A DNA stretch of 64,000 bases from Pithys albifrons albifrons (GCF_047495875.1 NC_092459.1:22119795-22183794), one strand, 5' to 3'. Positions 1 through 14,651 are shown, numbered from the stretch's first letter. Notes: generated from the letters alone by a model not told the origin. Numbers and translations are program-made.

Positions 1-470
1 AAGTATTAGATGTTCTGCTTTGAGAAGCTGTTAAGGGCAGCATTTGCAGTCCCTCTTTATGTGTCATGCTCCCTATCCTTTTCTCTTTAATCACAGACCG
101 TGTAAACTGTTTGAGATAATCCTGCTGTTGAGAGAAAACATTGTCTTACAGCTTAGAGCACACAGTAAATCATGCTGTCTTAAAACAAAATAGGGGCCTG
201 GTGGTCTTGAGACCTCCACTCACATGGTCTGAGCAAAAAAAGAGAAGGTTGGGAATATATTTTACAGGCAATTGGTAAAAAAAATGCCAAGGCAAAGATT
301 AAACATTCAAAATAACTGTCTTTTTAGGGTTTTTTACCTTCTCACTGACCATCTTCAGAGAGCCCTCTGCAGATGTGCAGCTGGAAAGCAAGCAACCCAA
401 AGCAGGGACTGCTGTTGATGTTCCAGCCCTGCTTCTGTGCTCGTATGAGGGAGCCCTGTGTTGGTTCCTC
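1..470. other. Intergenic DNA
   Basis: AT-rich sequence before the first solo LTR. No feature recognised. Confidence 0.7.
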
Positions 471-1024
471 TGATGCCGAAAGGGTTTTTGTTCTGATTTT
501 CACATTTTGTAGATTTTAGGAACACAGTAGTTGTAGATTTTTAGAGGGTTAATATTTCTAACAGTTTAATGCCTTTCTATCACTACCCCTGTCCCAGAAC
601 AGGGAGCTCAAATTCCTTTAGTTAATTAATCTTGTTTAGACTCCTTTCCAAGGTAAAGAGCTGAAGGATATCAGAAGGCCTACAGAATGAAACATAAACA
701 TAGGTCAGAGTGACCCAAAAGCCAGAATTGGATGAGCTCCAAGAGACCTTTGTGTGCCTGAGGAAGAAGAGCTGATGAAGACAGAGGGTCCTGATGACCC
801 CAGACCCAATTCCAGGGGGTTGGACCAGGGGTGGGACTGGGGCTGGACTGAGTAATGTGTAAAGCAATGATTGGAGGGATCTTATTATAAAAGCCATGGA
901 AAGAAGAACTAAGACACATGCATGTCATCCTGTATTCCTGTGGGCTGTAGGCCCTGTGTTATTAAAGGACCTTTACTTTTTATCTTACCCTACACTAACG
1001 TGGCTCGAAGTCCTGTTTTTGGGG
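471..1024 (+). mobile_element. Solo LTR, family shared with 41990-42533
   Basis: This block aligns with 41990-42533 over its whole length, both starting TGATGCC and both ending with GGCTCGAAGTCCTGTTTTTG. It holds a GGGTGGGACTGGGGCTGGAC stretch and an ATTAAA poly(A) signal at 961-966, about 60 bp before the end, as in an LTR. No internal retroviral sequence follows. Clear flanking duplications were not found for this copy. Class is uncertain; an ERVL-type origin is suspected from the other copy's 5-bp duplication. Confidence 0.75.
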
Positions 1025-4000
1025 GGAAGGGTCATTCACGGCATCACCTCAAATGTAAACTACCAGCAGCACACCACCATATATTGAAAAAAATCTTTGG
1101 TGAGTGATATAGCACCTAATCCAGGTCAGGTTTTGTGTAGGAGGCATTTTAACATCAGCTTGCTTCTTGTTAGAGGAAAAGTATTTTTTTTTCCTTGAGA
1201 ACGAGGAGTGATTTGGGTTTTTTTTTTCCCAAGGAATATATTTTTTTCCCAGCTATGAACAACGTTGAATTTAGGTAGACACTAAAATAAATGGTGGTGG
1301 ATATTCCTCTCTTGCTCTCTCATTCTTTGCTTGTTTTGACCACTTAGGCTGTAAACTCAGGGCAGGGACTCTTTCCCACTATGTGCATGAAGAGTATACC
1401 CCAAATATTTAGGAGATATAGAAGGGTATGGAAATGTAACACCCCTCTGGAGTAATTTTAATAATGACCCAAGGAGCTCTAAGGGAAGACTGGGTACATT
1501 CCTGATCACTTTTCAGAGAAGCCTCATGGGCTCATCACATAATTAAGTGAAAGTCTTAAAGGCAAATGAATCCATTCCCTCACCCTTAGACATAGTGAGA
1601 TTTTCTTAGGAATATCTAAAGATACTAAACTATTCCTGCTGTGCAAGGTTAGCAGCCAAAAAGAACATCTCCAGCCATGCAGATCACCATGTCCCAAGTG
1701 TATAGGTTGAGATTGTGCCTGCCAACCAAAGCCATGTTAAAGTCCACAGGAGGTCGTGATGGGGTCCTGGGAAAGAAAAGGAGTTCTTGCTTCGAGCAGA
1801 GGCTGCTGTCTCTGGGGACCGGGTACTGCTGATCTTCAAAGGAACAAGCCTGATTTACACTTTAGAAAATAAATTATATTAAAAACACTGCTCTGGTCAG
1901 TCTTATTCCTTTCTTCTTGAACTCCTTGCCTTTCACCAACTCTTTCTAAACAAAGTATCTACTTGTGATTTCAGCATGAAAATAATATTTAATATACTTG
2001 GGTTTGCTTCCAAAACTATTTTTTTCATGCTGCTGGGGTGACATTTCTCCAAAGGCTCTTATGAATAAATGAACGTGAGTTTACAGTCCTGTCTTCTGGC
2101 TTTACTGTTTTTTTTAGCCTTACACCTATTTTGATGACACAACATTTTTCTTGTGCCTCTGCTAAATAATTTGGTCTATACTCTTAATTCCAACTTCTTG
2201 CTTTCATAATTTAATAATTCATACCATTTCCAAGCTGCAGTCTGCTAAAACCTGTTTATTTGTCTGCCGTACTTTTTGTTTCCAGTCCTTTGACACAAAT
2301 TTTCATGACTAACAATTATTAGGGTTCCTTGCATGTACTGGCCTATTGGAAAAGGAGGATGGCATGATTACAGTATTGTCAGAAACCAGGTGTTGGCCTT
2401 TTCCATCCATATCCACCCTACTCAGCTGCAGGATGCTGATAATGTGGTGTGGGTTGTATTGACTGTTTGCCTGAGTAGTACATCCATTCCTGTAAGCAGC
2501 CACTTTTAGGAAAGTATTAAAATTATGAGATCCAGTCCTTGTTTTTTGTCTGTTCTTGTTTCTCTCACATAACTCCATTTTAAATGAGGCAAGTTCCTCT
2601 TTTTGAGTCGTGTTACAGTTTTGTCTCCTGCATTTAAGGTTTGTTTTTTGGTGATTTCTGTTTTTGAACTTGATCTCATTTTCTGTTTTGGCCGCATCAC
2701 TGTCTAATAGATGTACTGTTATGATTTGATAACTTTAAATACTAAGTTTCTATCAAATTTAGGGGCATCCTGTATTCTTGTAATTGTCTTTTTCTCTTTT
2801 AAAAGGAAGATATTTGTGATGGTTGGATGAGAGACTTTTTATTTTATGGTTGGAGTAATTTTATGCACTGATGTTTTCTAAAATTGAAAGTTGCTGTGGC
2901 TTGTTCACTGCTGCCCCCAGCCTCTGTGTGGGAATGGCTGTTGTGGGATGTCCCCGAACCCTTTTATTTTCAAGATGACTTCTCTGTGCCAGGACAAAAC
3001 AGCTGTAACTCAGAAATGCCAAGTGAATTACCACTTCAATCAGAGAATCAAGTTGATTGTGCTCTTACTTCCTGTTGGAAATGAGAAATGAGGTGCATTG
3101 GCCTAAACCTTTCAGATCAAAGATATTATGCTCTACTTTTCCTGGGGATTGAGAGCTTTTAGCTCCTGCTCCTGCCAGGCCCTTGGTCAGCTACAGGTAT
3201 CTCAGACCTTACATATATTTTAACAAGAAGTAAATAAGTTCAGTGTATATTGAGGACATGTAGTGCTGCTACCAAGCTCTCTTGGCACCAACAGCTCTTC
3301 TAGGCATATACATGAGGGTGCTTCTGTCCTCATAATTATAGTATCACTACCAACATGCTATAATTAGACATGTTAAAAATTGTCTGAGCTCCTACTTACT
3401 GTTGAAACATGCTAAATTCCAGATACAGTTATCACTGAGAAAAACTGCTCTGAAGCTGTAGCTCCAGTATAGGTGATATCCTCACACCCTCCTCAGCTTT
3501 CACTTGAACGGAGCTTTTTATGTGAACTTAATGCATGGATGGTCTTTATAAACAGCTCTTCTTCTCATTTTATTATATACCAGGAGAAGCTTTAGAAACT
3601 GTTTGGAGTGTATTTTTTTACATAATTCCTTTATGCCACCTGCCAGCCTTACATATTATGGTTATTTTATTTTATTTTATTTTATTTTATTTTATTTTAT
3701 TTTATTTTATTTTATTTTATTTTATTTTATTTTATTTTATTTCTATAGTTCCTCACTGAATATGTGTATTTTCTGTGTTGAGGGCTACATAGAAAATCCT
3801 TTGAAAATCAGGAAGAATAATCAGTTCACTCCTTCATTCTGTGTAAAGTGTCTGTGTTCCTTGTTCCTTACCTTTTACAGATAGTGGGTGTGAGCTCTAC
3901 TTAACATGGGCAAGAGGTTCTGGCTTTGAACTACTGGCAAATTCAATGAACTGTCAGCTTTGATGTATCTGGGTTTCTTCAGCCTACTTTTATGAAGGAA

Positions 4001-5403
4001 AAAAAACATCACCGAGGCTTATTTTCTTTTTTCTATAACTGCTCCTCCTTGTATCATTTTGACTAGGTAGTTGTCTTGTTATATCCCTTGTATGGATCAT
4101 TGATCATGTCACTTTTTATAACCATCGCATTTTTGCTCCAGCCTTGCAGTGAGAGCATGGATGACAAAAAAAGGCAGCTCAGAGCTCAGACATCTGCCCT
4201 GTTCTCATGAATGCAGTAGCAGGAGATTCATCATCAGAGTCTCTCATCAGAAATCCCCATTCTTCACATAGTTTGGAAGCTCTCGGCAGACTTTCTGCTT
4301 CCACCCACACGGTTAAGGCTTGTCTAATAACAGCAACAGCGTGAAGCCCATTAATATCAGAATGGCAGACTAACTGAGCCCAGCTCCTCCTTTTGATTGT
4401 GGAGAGTTGTCTTCTTTAAAGGAAAACAGAAAAGTGGGTTTCAGTTAATAAAGCTAGATGGTTTCTGACACTGAAGCAGCATTGTCCCTGTGAGTGCCTG
4501 GACCCTAAGGCAGGCTGAGGTGGTGCATCTTTTCCTCAGCACTAGCCTGCTGCAGCAATGTCCTGCCCTATCCACAAGGAGTTCCCATGGCAGCAAGACT
4601 ACTAACCACTCCTCCTGTTTCCAATAGATAGCTTTGTTATGCTTGGAGCCTGCATTTTATTTCCAGATACGGGGCTTGCCTTTCCCCTACCCTTTCCTCA
4701 ACTGTAGCCTCTGCCAGACTGACTTAAAAGCTGCTGCAGTCATCTGATTTCTTCTGGAACATTGCTCTGATGAGGAGGCTTAGCATTCCCAGTGCGGGGG
4801 CTTAAGAGGATGACTGTCCCCAGGGGTGGCAGGATGGGCCACACAGGCACTGAAAGGCTTTGAACTCTACTCTGTATGTGTTAGCACCACAGACTAGTGC
4901 CTGTGTTTAATATATTAATCAGTGTTTCTTACTGCACTGTTGTACTCTACAGTATGTAAAATTGATTTGACATGAATCAGCGGGGGCAGCTTAGGCTTCT
5001 TAAGTGAATGATGTGCATAATGTTAACTTTATAAAATACTCATCCCTAGTTCATGATTGCAGCACAGCTTTGTGCACTTCATAGCCCATATGCAGATCTG
5101 TGCCAGCAGCCTGCCCGGGTTGGGTGCAGTAAAGATATTCACCTGATGCCCAGATCCTGTTTTATCCTAAACAGGGGGCAAAGGCTCCTAAGAAAATGAA
5201 GCTTGGCTATTTGAACTCAGTTTCTGCCTGATGGACTGTGTGTGAATAGTTTTCATTCCTGATAAACCCCAGAATGCATCAAGCAGACCACAAGTCAGTA
5301 AGATGGATTGCTTACCTTGAAAGTCAACAACTTCCATGGGCATCCTGATAACTGAAAGACAAAGAAGGGGCTGGAATAAGTGACTGTGGGCTTAAAGCGG
5401 CAC
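1025..5403. other. Intergenic DNA
   Basis: Apart from the TTTTA array, this stretch holds only AT-rich unique sequence and poly-T runs (for example near 1186 and 1216). No exon or repeat family was recognised. Confidence 0.65.
3661..3742. repeat. (TTTTA)n pentanucleotide microsatellite
   Basis: About sixteen near-perfect TTTTA units in a row, ending in TTTCTATAG. Frames through it spell FYFIL repeats, which are artefacts of the array. Such A-rich pentamers often grow from retroposon tails, but no parent element is recognisable beside it. Confidence 0.95.
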
Positions 5404-5560
5404 AGGTTACCTCAAGAGCTGGTCGATGCTCCATCTCTGGAAACATTCATTGGAGGGGACTCTGACCAATCTGATCTAGTTGAAGACATTGCTGCTCACT
5501 GCAGGGACATTGGACTAGATGACTTTTAAAGGTCAAGTGTGATTCAAAGGAGAGGATGGG
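5404..5560 (+). mobile_element. CR1 LINE fragment, 3' end
   Basis: The sequence follows the CR1 3' end: CCATCTCTGGAAACATTC, then CTGATCTAGTTGAAGA, GCAGGGACATTGGACTAGAT and GACTTTTAAAGGTC. It is truncated at the 5' end, as most CR1 copies are, and degraded after GGTC. Confidence 0.85.
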
Positions 5561-8500
5561 AATGAGGCCTGGAAGCTGAGGGAAGACTGGACCACTCCTT
5601 CCAGCGTGAGTAAGTGCTTGTGCTGGGTTAAGAGATCATGGAACTACAGTGTCAGTTGTTGCTGCAGGCACAGGTGTGGATGCTGTGTGCTTACCACAAT
5701 TTGCTCCTGCTGATGGTCTCCTTTTCTAGGGATTAGACCTCTCATTTCCACCTCTTGTTTCAAGCAGGCATTTGAAAATATTGACTTATTTTTCTGCTTT
5801 AATTGCCTGCAGTCTCTCAAAAACAGACACTTAATAAATTTTCTTCTTTTATATTTGGTACTGTTTTCTTCTCCCACCCCCTCCAAAGGTTTATTTCCCG
5901 TCATTAGCTCCTCTTTCTTTGACTGAATGTTCATGGAGGAAGAAAACAATGCTGTCAGATCTTGTACAACTACAGCTGAAGGAAAGTAGCTCTACAACAG
6001 CATGTATTGACCAGATCGCTATCAGTTAAACCATTTTTTCTATTTGTCAGTGAAATCTGAGAGAAAATTAGTGCCGTGACTGGCCCCTGCAGATTGCAGC
6101 ATGTCCATAGGTGGTGTGACACAGTGGATCTTCTTCCCAGAGTCTCAGAAATGTTCCTGAGGCTTGTTAGATGCAAAGGATAAGAGACCCCAGAGTCATA
6201 CAGCCACCAAAACCCACCTAAATAAAAGCTGTCAAGTCTTGCTACTTTGGGGGATTAATATACAGTTGCTGAAACATCACAGAACCATCTCTATGGGTAA
6301 TGTGATATAAAGGAAACACTTCAGTCAAAAGAGTGAAATATTTTTTGAAACTTATTTAGAAACATATATTTAGAAGAGAGAGAAACTAACATGGTGTAGG
6401 TTGATGGGTTTCTTTTTTTTAAAAAGAGCTGGGCCAAGAGGGTAAGATTTGGTTTATATTTTTACAGTGCCAGGGTCCAGCTTGTTCTGAAACTCAAATT
6501 GCCATTGATTTTAACAACAGAAGGAATGAGCCTCACATTGATTTAGGCAACAACTAAAAATTGGATTTCATGTGGCAAACTGTTCTGGGATCATGACTAA
6601 TTACATCACTTTGGGTAAAAGCTGTTAAAAACCCTGTAGATATCATGTTCCCTTTTTAAATGCCATTTTATCTGAAAAACACATCTTGTTAAGAGAAAAA
6701 CCCAAATTCTGTATTCAGTTCAGTTTTATCCACTGGACAACACTTCTGCATTCTGTAAAAACTGTAAGCAGATGAGTGAAATTGCACATACCAGGAATGA
6801 TGGCTGGGGAGCAGGGTCACCCTGGCTTTGCAAGTTAGTGCTTGCTAGTAGAATCCCAATGCAGGGAGCAGCTCTCCCCCGTGGTATCTGCTCAGAGGGC
6901 AGCCACGGTGACTGAGGTGCCGGCATTTGGCCCAGCCCTTCCAGGGAAGTTTGTGTTTTGTTTTCCACAGCTTAGTCAGTGCTGCCTCATGGCCTCTTGC
7001 CTCAGGCTGTGCTGTTGTGGGCCACTCCCTGAGGTACTTCAAGGCATATTTTTTTTGCTGGTGAGGCAAAAGATTTTGGTTAAAGGCAGGGACAGGCTGG
7101 GCTTGGCTTGGTTCATGCTCCCACCTCTTCTGAGAATGCCTGGGAAGGTGCCAGTGGCATAGCTTGAGTTTCTGATAACATCCCAGTAGATCTGTAGGGA
7201 CTAATTATTTATGTCATGCCCTCTTAACATTGCTTTAGCCTTAGCTGAGGTGCTTGAGGCAAGTGGTGCCAGGGCACAGCAAGCATATCTTTGGGGTGCA
7301 TGGCAGAGAAAGGAAGGCAGCACAGGGTGAACAGAAGGGGTGAAGTCCTGAACATGGTTTTAAATGGAAAATAAGGCCTGGAAAGGAGGTGTCTTATGGA
7401 CTTCTGCAGACCTTCTGGACCTTAACGGAGAAAACCAGTTGCCATTATTCAGAGTCTTCTCCCTCTGCTGAGCACAGTATTTGTACAGTAGGTATAATTA
7501 GCAGAAGCTTTGGTTGATGAGAGAGCTACAAGTCTCTGCTTGTGTTTAAATGGTACAGACTTTTGTTATAATTTAATTATTTTAATTCTATCAGCCAGTG
7601 CTAGACGTGGCTGTCCCAATGCCACACCTGGCACAGCATCTCAGCCTGCACCACTATGGAGATTTGCTCTTACCTGTCAGGAAGGGTAGTGGGCTGGGAT
7701 TGAATGGACATGAGCCAAATAAAAATCTGGGACCCACACTGTTTCCATTCTTGTCTAGTACCTAACCTGTTGGTCCCACCTGTGTACAGGTCAGTTTTGT
7801 GTTAGTAACATGAATCTCTGCTTAGGATTTTTGACCCCCACTGACTGTCCCACCGACAGATACTTCTTCCAGTCTCTGTCTGTACTCTTCTGACCATGCC
7901 CGTTGAGTGCACCCTTAACAGCCCAGCACAGGGATGTTTGTGCGTCGTGCACCAGGGGAACACAGAAATCTCTTTGGTCACACTGTATTTGCATGGTCAT
8001 GTTGTCATCTTAAATTAAGGACAGACTGATCCCTGTGGTCAAGACCAAAGTTCCTTTGTCAGACCAGTCTGATCCCTCAGATAAATCCAGATCATAAAAG
8101 CATTCACCCATTGCATGTGCATTTTTTTTCAACACCAGTACAAGCATTGCTGGTATCTCTCTGCAGGTACTTTCAGAACATCCTCTTCTTCTTCTAAAAA
8201 TATGTACTTCCTTCCTGTTCCTCCTTTTTACATTATACACTATCGCTAAAATCACAAATATTTATGGTGTTGGCTGTTTGCTTTAGTTAGCTGAGAAAAA
8301 GAATCGAAAAAGAATCAAAAACACGGTCAGAAAGTAAAACTGAAGTCTGGTAGAACACAGGAAAGAAAACAAAAGGAGGTTATCTTAAGGGCAAAGCTGA
8401 GGAGTAGAAAGAAATCAGGTAAGGTTTGAAGATATGGTAACAGGGAAATGCTGCCTGGAAAAGGTGACATTTTGAACAGTCTAAATAAACTGTCAAACTA

Positions 8501-11500
8501 TAACAAATACAATCATTCATATAAGTCTATCATAACATTCTGTTTTTGAAAAAGCAGTGGCAAACCCTAGAACTGTATCTTATTTTAAATCAGCAACAGA
8601 AGCTGCAAGCTTAACTTTCTTGGAAACATTTGCTAGCGCCAGCAGTCCAGCCAGCTGAAGACCAACCATCTCCCTGACTTCACCAAATACCCGAATCCTC
8701 CTGCTGCCAAAGAAAGGCAAAAGATCAGAAGGGAAAAATACCAGGGACTATCACCACTTCTGTTTAGCTCTCCGGCTGGTCATGGTGCAAAGGGCAAAGG
8801 GTGGGAGAGCTGCTGAGCATGGTGGGAAGCACAGCACCCTGTGCTCCGAGCCCAGAGGCAGCTCATCAAATAGCCCCCATCATTACTGATCCCTGGTGCC
8901 TTTTTTGTGGAGTGATAATCATTGTCTTGGCGGTTTTCCAGCCCATGTGATTGCAAACTGCTTGCTGAAATTATCTTCAGGAGTTTGAACTGAATTTGGT
9001 ATCTTTCTGCATGTCCTAGGAGTGTGAGGAGATGTGTTCACACCATGTCATGACTGTAGCTCCCGACTGAAGGCATGTAGGTGATGCCCTCCTCCCTGTA
9101 CCTCTGTCATTTTTTTCATGTCTTAGAGCAAGGGGGCTATAATGTTGCTGTGGTTTCAGATCACACAACTGGAAATTACTTTCAAGGACCAAAATATGGC
9201 AGTAACTTTATTAAAAGCTATGTGCTTCCAGACAGAAGAGATCCCTGCATATAAGTGCTAACCAATATTTAAGGAAGCGTGTGTGCAGGGAATTTGACAG
9301 AAGTGCCTTGGCAGCTTCCCAGGTGACAGCTTCCAGCCTGTTTGCTGTCAGCCCGCGGGACGATCATGTAAAACCTGTTGCCTACAGGGATGTAAATAAG
9401 AACTCTTCTCTCACAACTGCCACAGGCAGGGAAAGACAGGGCAGGACTCATTGATGCTGCACGCAAGGCCCAGCAGTGGCCCGTGGCAGCAAGCCAGGGG
9501 AGCCATGGGCTGCCTGCCTCAGCTGCAGTCACTCCCAAAATCCTGGCACCTGGGTACTCTGGTCCTACTTTGCTCTTACACCTCTTCCCAGGACCAAAAG
9601 CAGAGTGTCTACATGCTTGAATCTTGTTTATGGTGATGAAAAATCTTCAGCAACTGTCACGTGCTCTGTCAGATGACAAATGTTAACTCATCAATCACAG
9701 TAATTTACTCTGAGCATACCACTGCAAGCAAAGGGATCAAATCCTTCTCCCAGCTCTGTTTGGGCAGTTTCACAACTTCCAGATTAGATGAGGGCAGGAT
9801 CTGTCCCCTAATCTACCGGGAGAGTCACAGTTGCTGTTCAGAGCTCCTCCTCCCAAATCCTCTCAGCTCTCTGCAGTTTTCCTGTTGCAAATTGCCTTGA
9901 AAGTATAAAAAAAGAGTAATCTGTTGAGGCAAGCTTGGCTGAATGCTTCATTGTTCCTTTGTTTCTAAACACGTGGAAGCTGATTTACTTGTTCTGCTAT
10001 CCAGTTAGAGAGGAACAACTGCTTAAAAAAAATTCCTGGGAAACACAAGGGAGACCAACTCGGATTTAAGCACGAATGGCCGTAAGTCCAAATAGGGCTA
10101 TGTCTGACATAGAAGAAAAGCTAAATGGATTTATTCCTGCTATCTATAAAGCAAACTGTATTTTTAAAAATCCGTAAGAACAGACATCCTTTGTTTTCAA
10201 TGCATATTCAAAGACAGTGGCTTTGGTAGGGAGAAACAGTTTTAATGCTTTGCTGGGGGAAAATGGCAATGGCACTTTGTGTCTTTGTCAACAAACCATT
10301 CCCCTACTGTGGCAAGCAGGCAGGCATGGCTGGGACATGCTTGCACTTCTGCCAAAAGCCACGTTTCCCACTTTTCCCTCCCAGCTGTAGAGTTCAGTGC
10401 TTGCTCCGAGGTCACTGAGTAAGCCTGTTAGACAAGCACAAGGTATTATTAACACTGAAATATTCCTGAGCAGTTCTTGTGATTTTTTATGGTGCTACCA
10501 AGGAATTGCTAGAGTGCAATATTTCTTTTCCAGCATCCACTGCAGAAGCCAAATGCACGATGATAACTACAAAGATATTTTACATCCACATAGAGCTTTA
10601 CAGAAAGTACAAGAATGAGCTCTAATGACTGCTCGTTTCTTACTGTGTTCCAGGATCCACCAGAAATTTAGCTTGAGGTAAGAGGTAATTTGAGGTTTGC
10701 TAGGAAAACAGGACAAAACAATAGTTTTCACCTTAAAATCAAATTGTTTGCTAATCTTAACTACCAGAAGGTGAGACTCATTTAAGAGAGACGACTTAAA
10801 ACACTTTGCAACTTAATTGCACTTTTATATCCTCTGGCAGTGGGAAGAGGCTTTAAAATGTGGATACACTGCAGGCTATTTGACCTTGCCAGAAAGATGT
10901 GTGTCTTAAGTGCATGTGCCAGTAGTGCAATAACCACTGTCTTCTGTTGTAGTAATTTGAAATTTTATGCCATTCTGTTACACCTTCTGCAAAAGGGACT
11001 ATTAAGGACAGGGCCTAAATGAAACAAAGTCACCTACTGTATTTTCTAGATTTTGTAAATTTTTTATCAAAATTAAGATTTTTGTGGCTTTTATATTGCT
11101 TTTCCTGCTCTTTTAAAATGCACAATTCAAATGCAGCATTCAAAAGGGGTAAATGCTCCTCAGAAACAGCTTTCTCTCTACACACACCTGATAGTAATAC
11201 TTGATAGTAATACCTGCTGTATTGAGAAGGACTGGGCAGCAGGCAAGCATGCTGTTCTCTTGGTCTGCCCTCCTCTTTAAAAAATGATAAACAAACTTTT
11301 CGTCAATATATATTCAGTGTATTTGCAAAGGACTTTAAGGATATTGCCTTTATACATTTAAACAAACCCTGAATGCAAGTATATGTTATATAACATCACC
11401 AGGAAATGGATAAGCAGACAAGAACAACAAAAGATAATCTGTTTATTCATTCCAATTGCAAAACCCTCCCACTGGATGACTCTCTGCTGTCACTTATTGT

Positions 11501-12774
11501 CTGTGTAATGCTGAGGTAACCACAGTGCTGTAACTCTGCATCCATAGCAACACAGGTGAGGAAACCCACATTTGGCAGCCTATCTCATGTTGATTTAAAA
11601 TGCTCTAGACATCCTTTACTGTCAGGCAATGGTTTCCATGGCTCTGCACAGTCTTTATAGGTTACACATCTCTGCTTTGAGGTGTGATATTTCTTAAACA
11701 AATGTCATATTAGATCAAAGTTGAGGAGCAAAACATGAGGTCAGTAGCATTGGAAACATGTCTTTCACTGGAAATCCCTGTGAAGGAAGAGAAGTGCATT
11801 TGTGCCTCAAAGATCAGGAGGGTTTCTCCAAGTACTGCACATGATCTAGGAAAAGGGCATCAAACTGGATGCTGAAAGAAGCATCAGCAGAAATGAGGAT
11901 ATGAGGACATTGCTCATCACAAATTTGAAATATAAGGAGATCCTCTGTTCTGAGTCAGCTAAAACCAAATTTTTGATGTGACTACCTGTCTCTCATCTGA
12001 CACAGGTAAAGACCCCACAAAACATGGATACAATCAAGTTAGATGGTACAAATTTGAAGGAAGCATGATAACTCATATTAAAATTTCTTTGTCTTCTGTC
12101 CTTTCTCCTCCCCTCTGGGCTCTTCCTTCTCTCTTTGTTTCTCCTGTTCATCATCTTTGCACCTCAGGCCTTCTGAGGAAGGAATATCTTCTTTTCTGCT
12201 GCCAGCTGCTGTCTTATCCTTGGCTGCAGGTTGGTACCAGAGGTAAAAGGTGTGAACTGCTGGCAGTCCTGCAGCTTTCCAAAGGTGCTGAGGTTTTCTG
12301 TGGGTCCCAAGTACACCTAGAAACAGAGGAGCAGGGAGTCAAGGACTAGGGACACCCTTCCTGGAGATATCCACCTTCTAAACCTCAGGATATGTTCCTT
12401 ACATTGTCTCCCAACTTCCTGATGCAGTATTTAGGGCCCACCAAACTTTTTCTTGGAGATGATCCTTTTCTGCTTTTAGTCTGAGATCTCTTTTAGTCTG
12501 AGATATTCAGAGCAGACCTATGATGCTCCATCATACACAGCAGTGTTCTGGATGCCTAATCTCAAAAAGCAACATCGTCCTCTGCACCAAGCATGATACA
12601 ACATTTTATGATCTTTTCCTCTCCCTGTTTGTGTATGTCTGTGCCACAACTTTGTCCATTGGCCTAAATTAGAAACCTGAATGAAGCTGAATTATCATTC
12701 ATTTTGTACTAATGGACAGACCAACTTAGGTTACATTGTTGTAGGTATCTCAGATTGGGAAGAAGTAATAATTG
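5561..12774. other. Intergenic DNA
   Basis: About 7.2 kb with no recognisable gene, RNA or repeat family. ORFs reach about 106 codons and none resembles a known protein. A distal regulatory element for GCLC or a neighbour could be here but cannot be read from one sequence. Confidence 0.6.
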
Positions 12775-14056
12775 AGGTCTTCTGGTAACTGGAAGAAGCC
12801 TCACTGGATCAAAGTGATTTGGAATAGCCAAAATGGATTTATGAAGGGGAAATTGTACTTACCCAACTTCATAGCCTTCTATGATGAGATGAGTGGCTTG
12901 GGAGAGGAGTGGATATTCTTTTCCTTGACGTTAGCCAGTTTCAAGACTGTCACCTGGAACATCCTCACAGACAAGCAGGGATAAGTGGATGATGAGGTGG
13001 ACCAAAAACTGGCTGAATTCCCAAGCTCAGCGGGTTGTGATCAGTGGCACAAAGTCCATCTGGAGCCCAGTTACTAGGGGCGTACCCAAAGGTTGATATT
13101 AAGGAAAATATTGCTTAACATCTTCCTTAATGACTTGGGTGATGGGTGAGGGGACAAACTCAGCAAGTTTGTCAGTGATACAAAACTGTGAGGAGTAGCT
13201 GATGCTGTTCAGAGGGACTTGGACAGCCTGGGGAAAGAGCAGAGAAGAGTATCATGAAGCTCAGCAAGGAAAAATACAAAGTCCTACATGTGGGGAGGAA
13301 TAACTCCATGCTCCAGTACAGACTGAGGGCCAACCAGCTGGAAAACCACATTGCAGAAAAAGGCCCTGAGTATCTTGGTGAACAAGCTGACCATGAGCCA
13401 TCAATTCTTCCTCTTGTCAAAGAAGGCTAATAGTATCCTGGGCTGCATTAGACAGAGTGTTCCCAGCGTGTTGAGGGAAGTGACATTTCCCCTCTGCTCA
13501 GCACTGTTGAGACCACAGCTGTCATGTTGTGTGCAGTGCTGGGCTTTCCCGGACAAGAAAGGTATGACCTTACTGGAGTGGGTGCATGAAGTGTCTGAGA
13601 CATGATTAAAGGACAGGAGCATCTGTCTTATAAGGAAAGGCAGAGAGAGCTGGGACTGTTCGGACTGGAGAAAAGAAAGTGCAGGGGGCATCTTGTTGGT
13701 GGGTATAAATGGCTGATGCGAGGGTATGAAGAAGGCAGAACGTCTTCTCAGGTGTGCCCACTGACAGAGCAAGAGCATTAGGTATGTATTCAAGCACAGG
13801 TAATTATATCTGAGATAAGAAAACACTTTTTCACTGTGAGGGTAGTCAGTCAAACACTGTCACGGGTGCCCTGGAGAGATTGTGGAGTTTCCATCTCTGG
13901 AGATACTCAAAAGCCAGTAGGACATAGTTCTGGGTGGCCTGTTCTGGGTGGCCTGTTCTAGCTGACCCTGCCTTGAGAAGCGGGACCCAGGGTAGATTAA
14001 ATGATGTTCAGAGGTCTCTTCCAACCCTAACTGTTGTGAGCTTTTGTTCTGTAATT
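12775..14056 (+). mobile_element. CR1 LINE, reverse transcriptase C-terminal part and 3'UTR
   Basis: About 1.3 kb of CR1 in sense orientation. Translated fragments follow the CR1 polymerase in order (a GFMKGK-like segment, an AFYDEM segment, a KFVSDTKL-like segment and a KKANSILGCIRQSV segment), but several frame breaks and stops interrupt them, so it is inactive. It ends with GGTCTCTTCCAACCCTAACT and a decayed TTCTGTAA terminal repeat. Antisense ORFs here are shadows. Confidence 0.93.
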
Positions 14057-14651
14057 TCCAAATGGCTATGCATTTGAACTGCACTTTCTTTCATGAGGAA
14101 AGCAAATCAGTTCTCTCCCACTACAGGGAAAAGGCAGTGATATTAGACCCTCTCCATGCATGAGAACATCTGTTTTGTATTTTAGACACAAAGTCAGGAT
14201 GCAGCTTTCGGATGTTTTACAAAAAGTTGGACTTGAAGACAGAGTGTGTAAAAAACACATTTGTTATATGAAACTCAAATGCTGCTTGATTTTCATGAGG
14301 TTGAATCATAAATTTCTGAGGCTTTGCCATTGCCTGGAGCTGCAGTGCTTGACCAGCCTCCTCATCTGTGAAGGGCTCCTTTGGTCCTGTATAGTACATG
14401 ATGTACCACCAAGTACTGCAGGATGTAACCACAAAGGCATAACATTCCTCTAGTTCTGTAGAGAGTCTGGTAGCAAAATCAAGAAAATATTTGGGTACGT
14501 GGAATTTAAGATGTCATTCTGTGTAATTTGTAGATATAACCTGGTTTGGCCAGTGGGAAGTTGGTGGGAGGCACATATGCTATATCTGTTGTAGTAAATG
14601 AAACAGTTCAAGGGGGCCAACACATCTTAAAGCCAGTTCAACCTGTATCCA
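14057..14651. other. Intergenic spacer between CR1 and the provirus
   Basis: About 600 bp with no recognised feature. Confidence 0.65.

Noticed and set aside
3535..3884. ORFs with FYFIL repeats
   Set aside because: Produced by the TTTTA microsatellite in several frames.
13401..13853. 150-codon minus-strand ORF
   Set aside because: It lies antisense to the CR1 polymerase region and is a shadow of that repeat.
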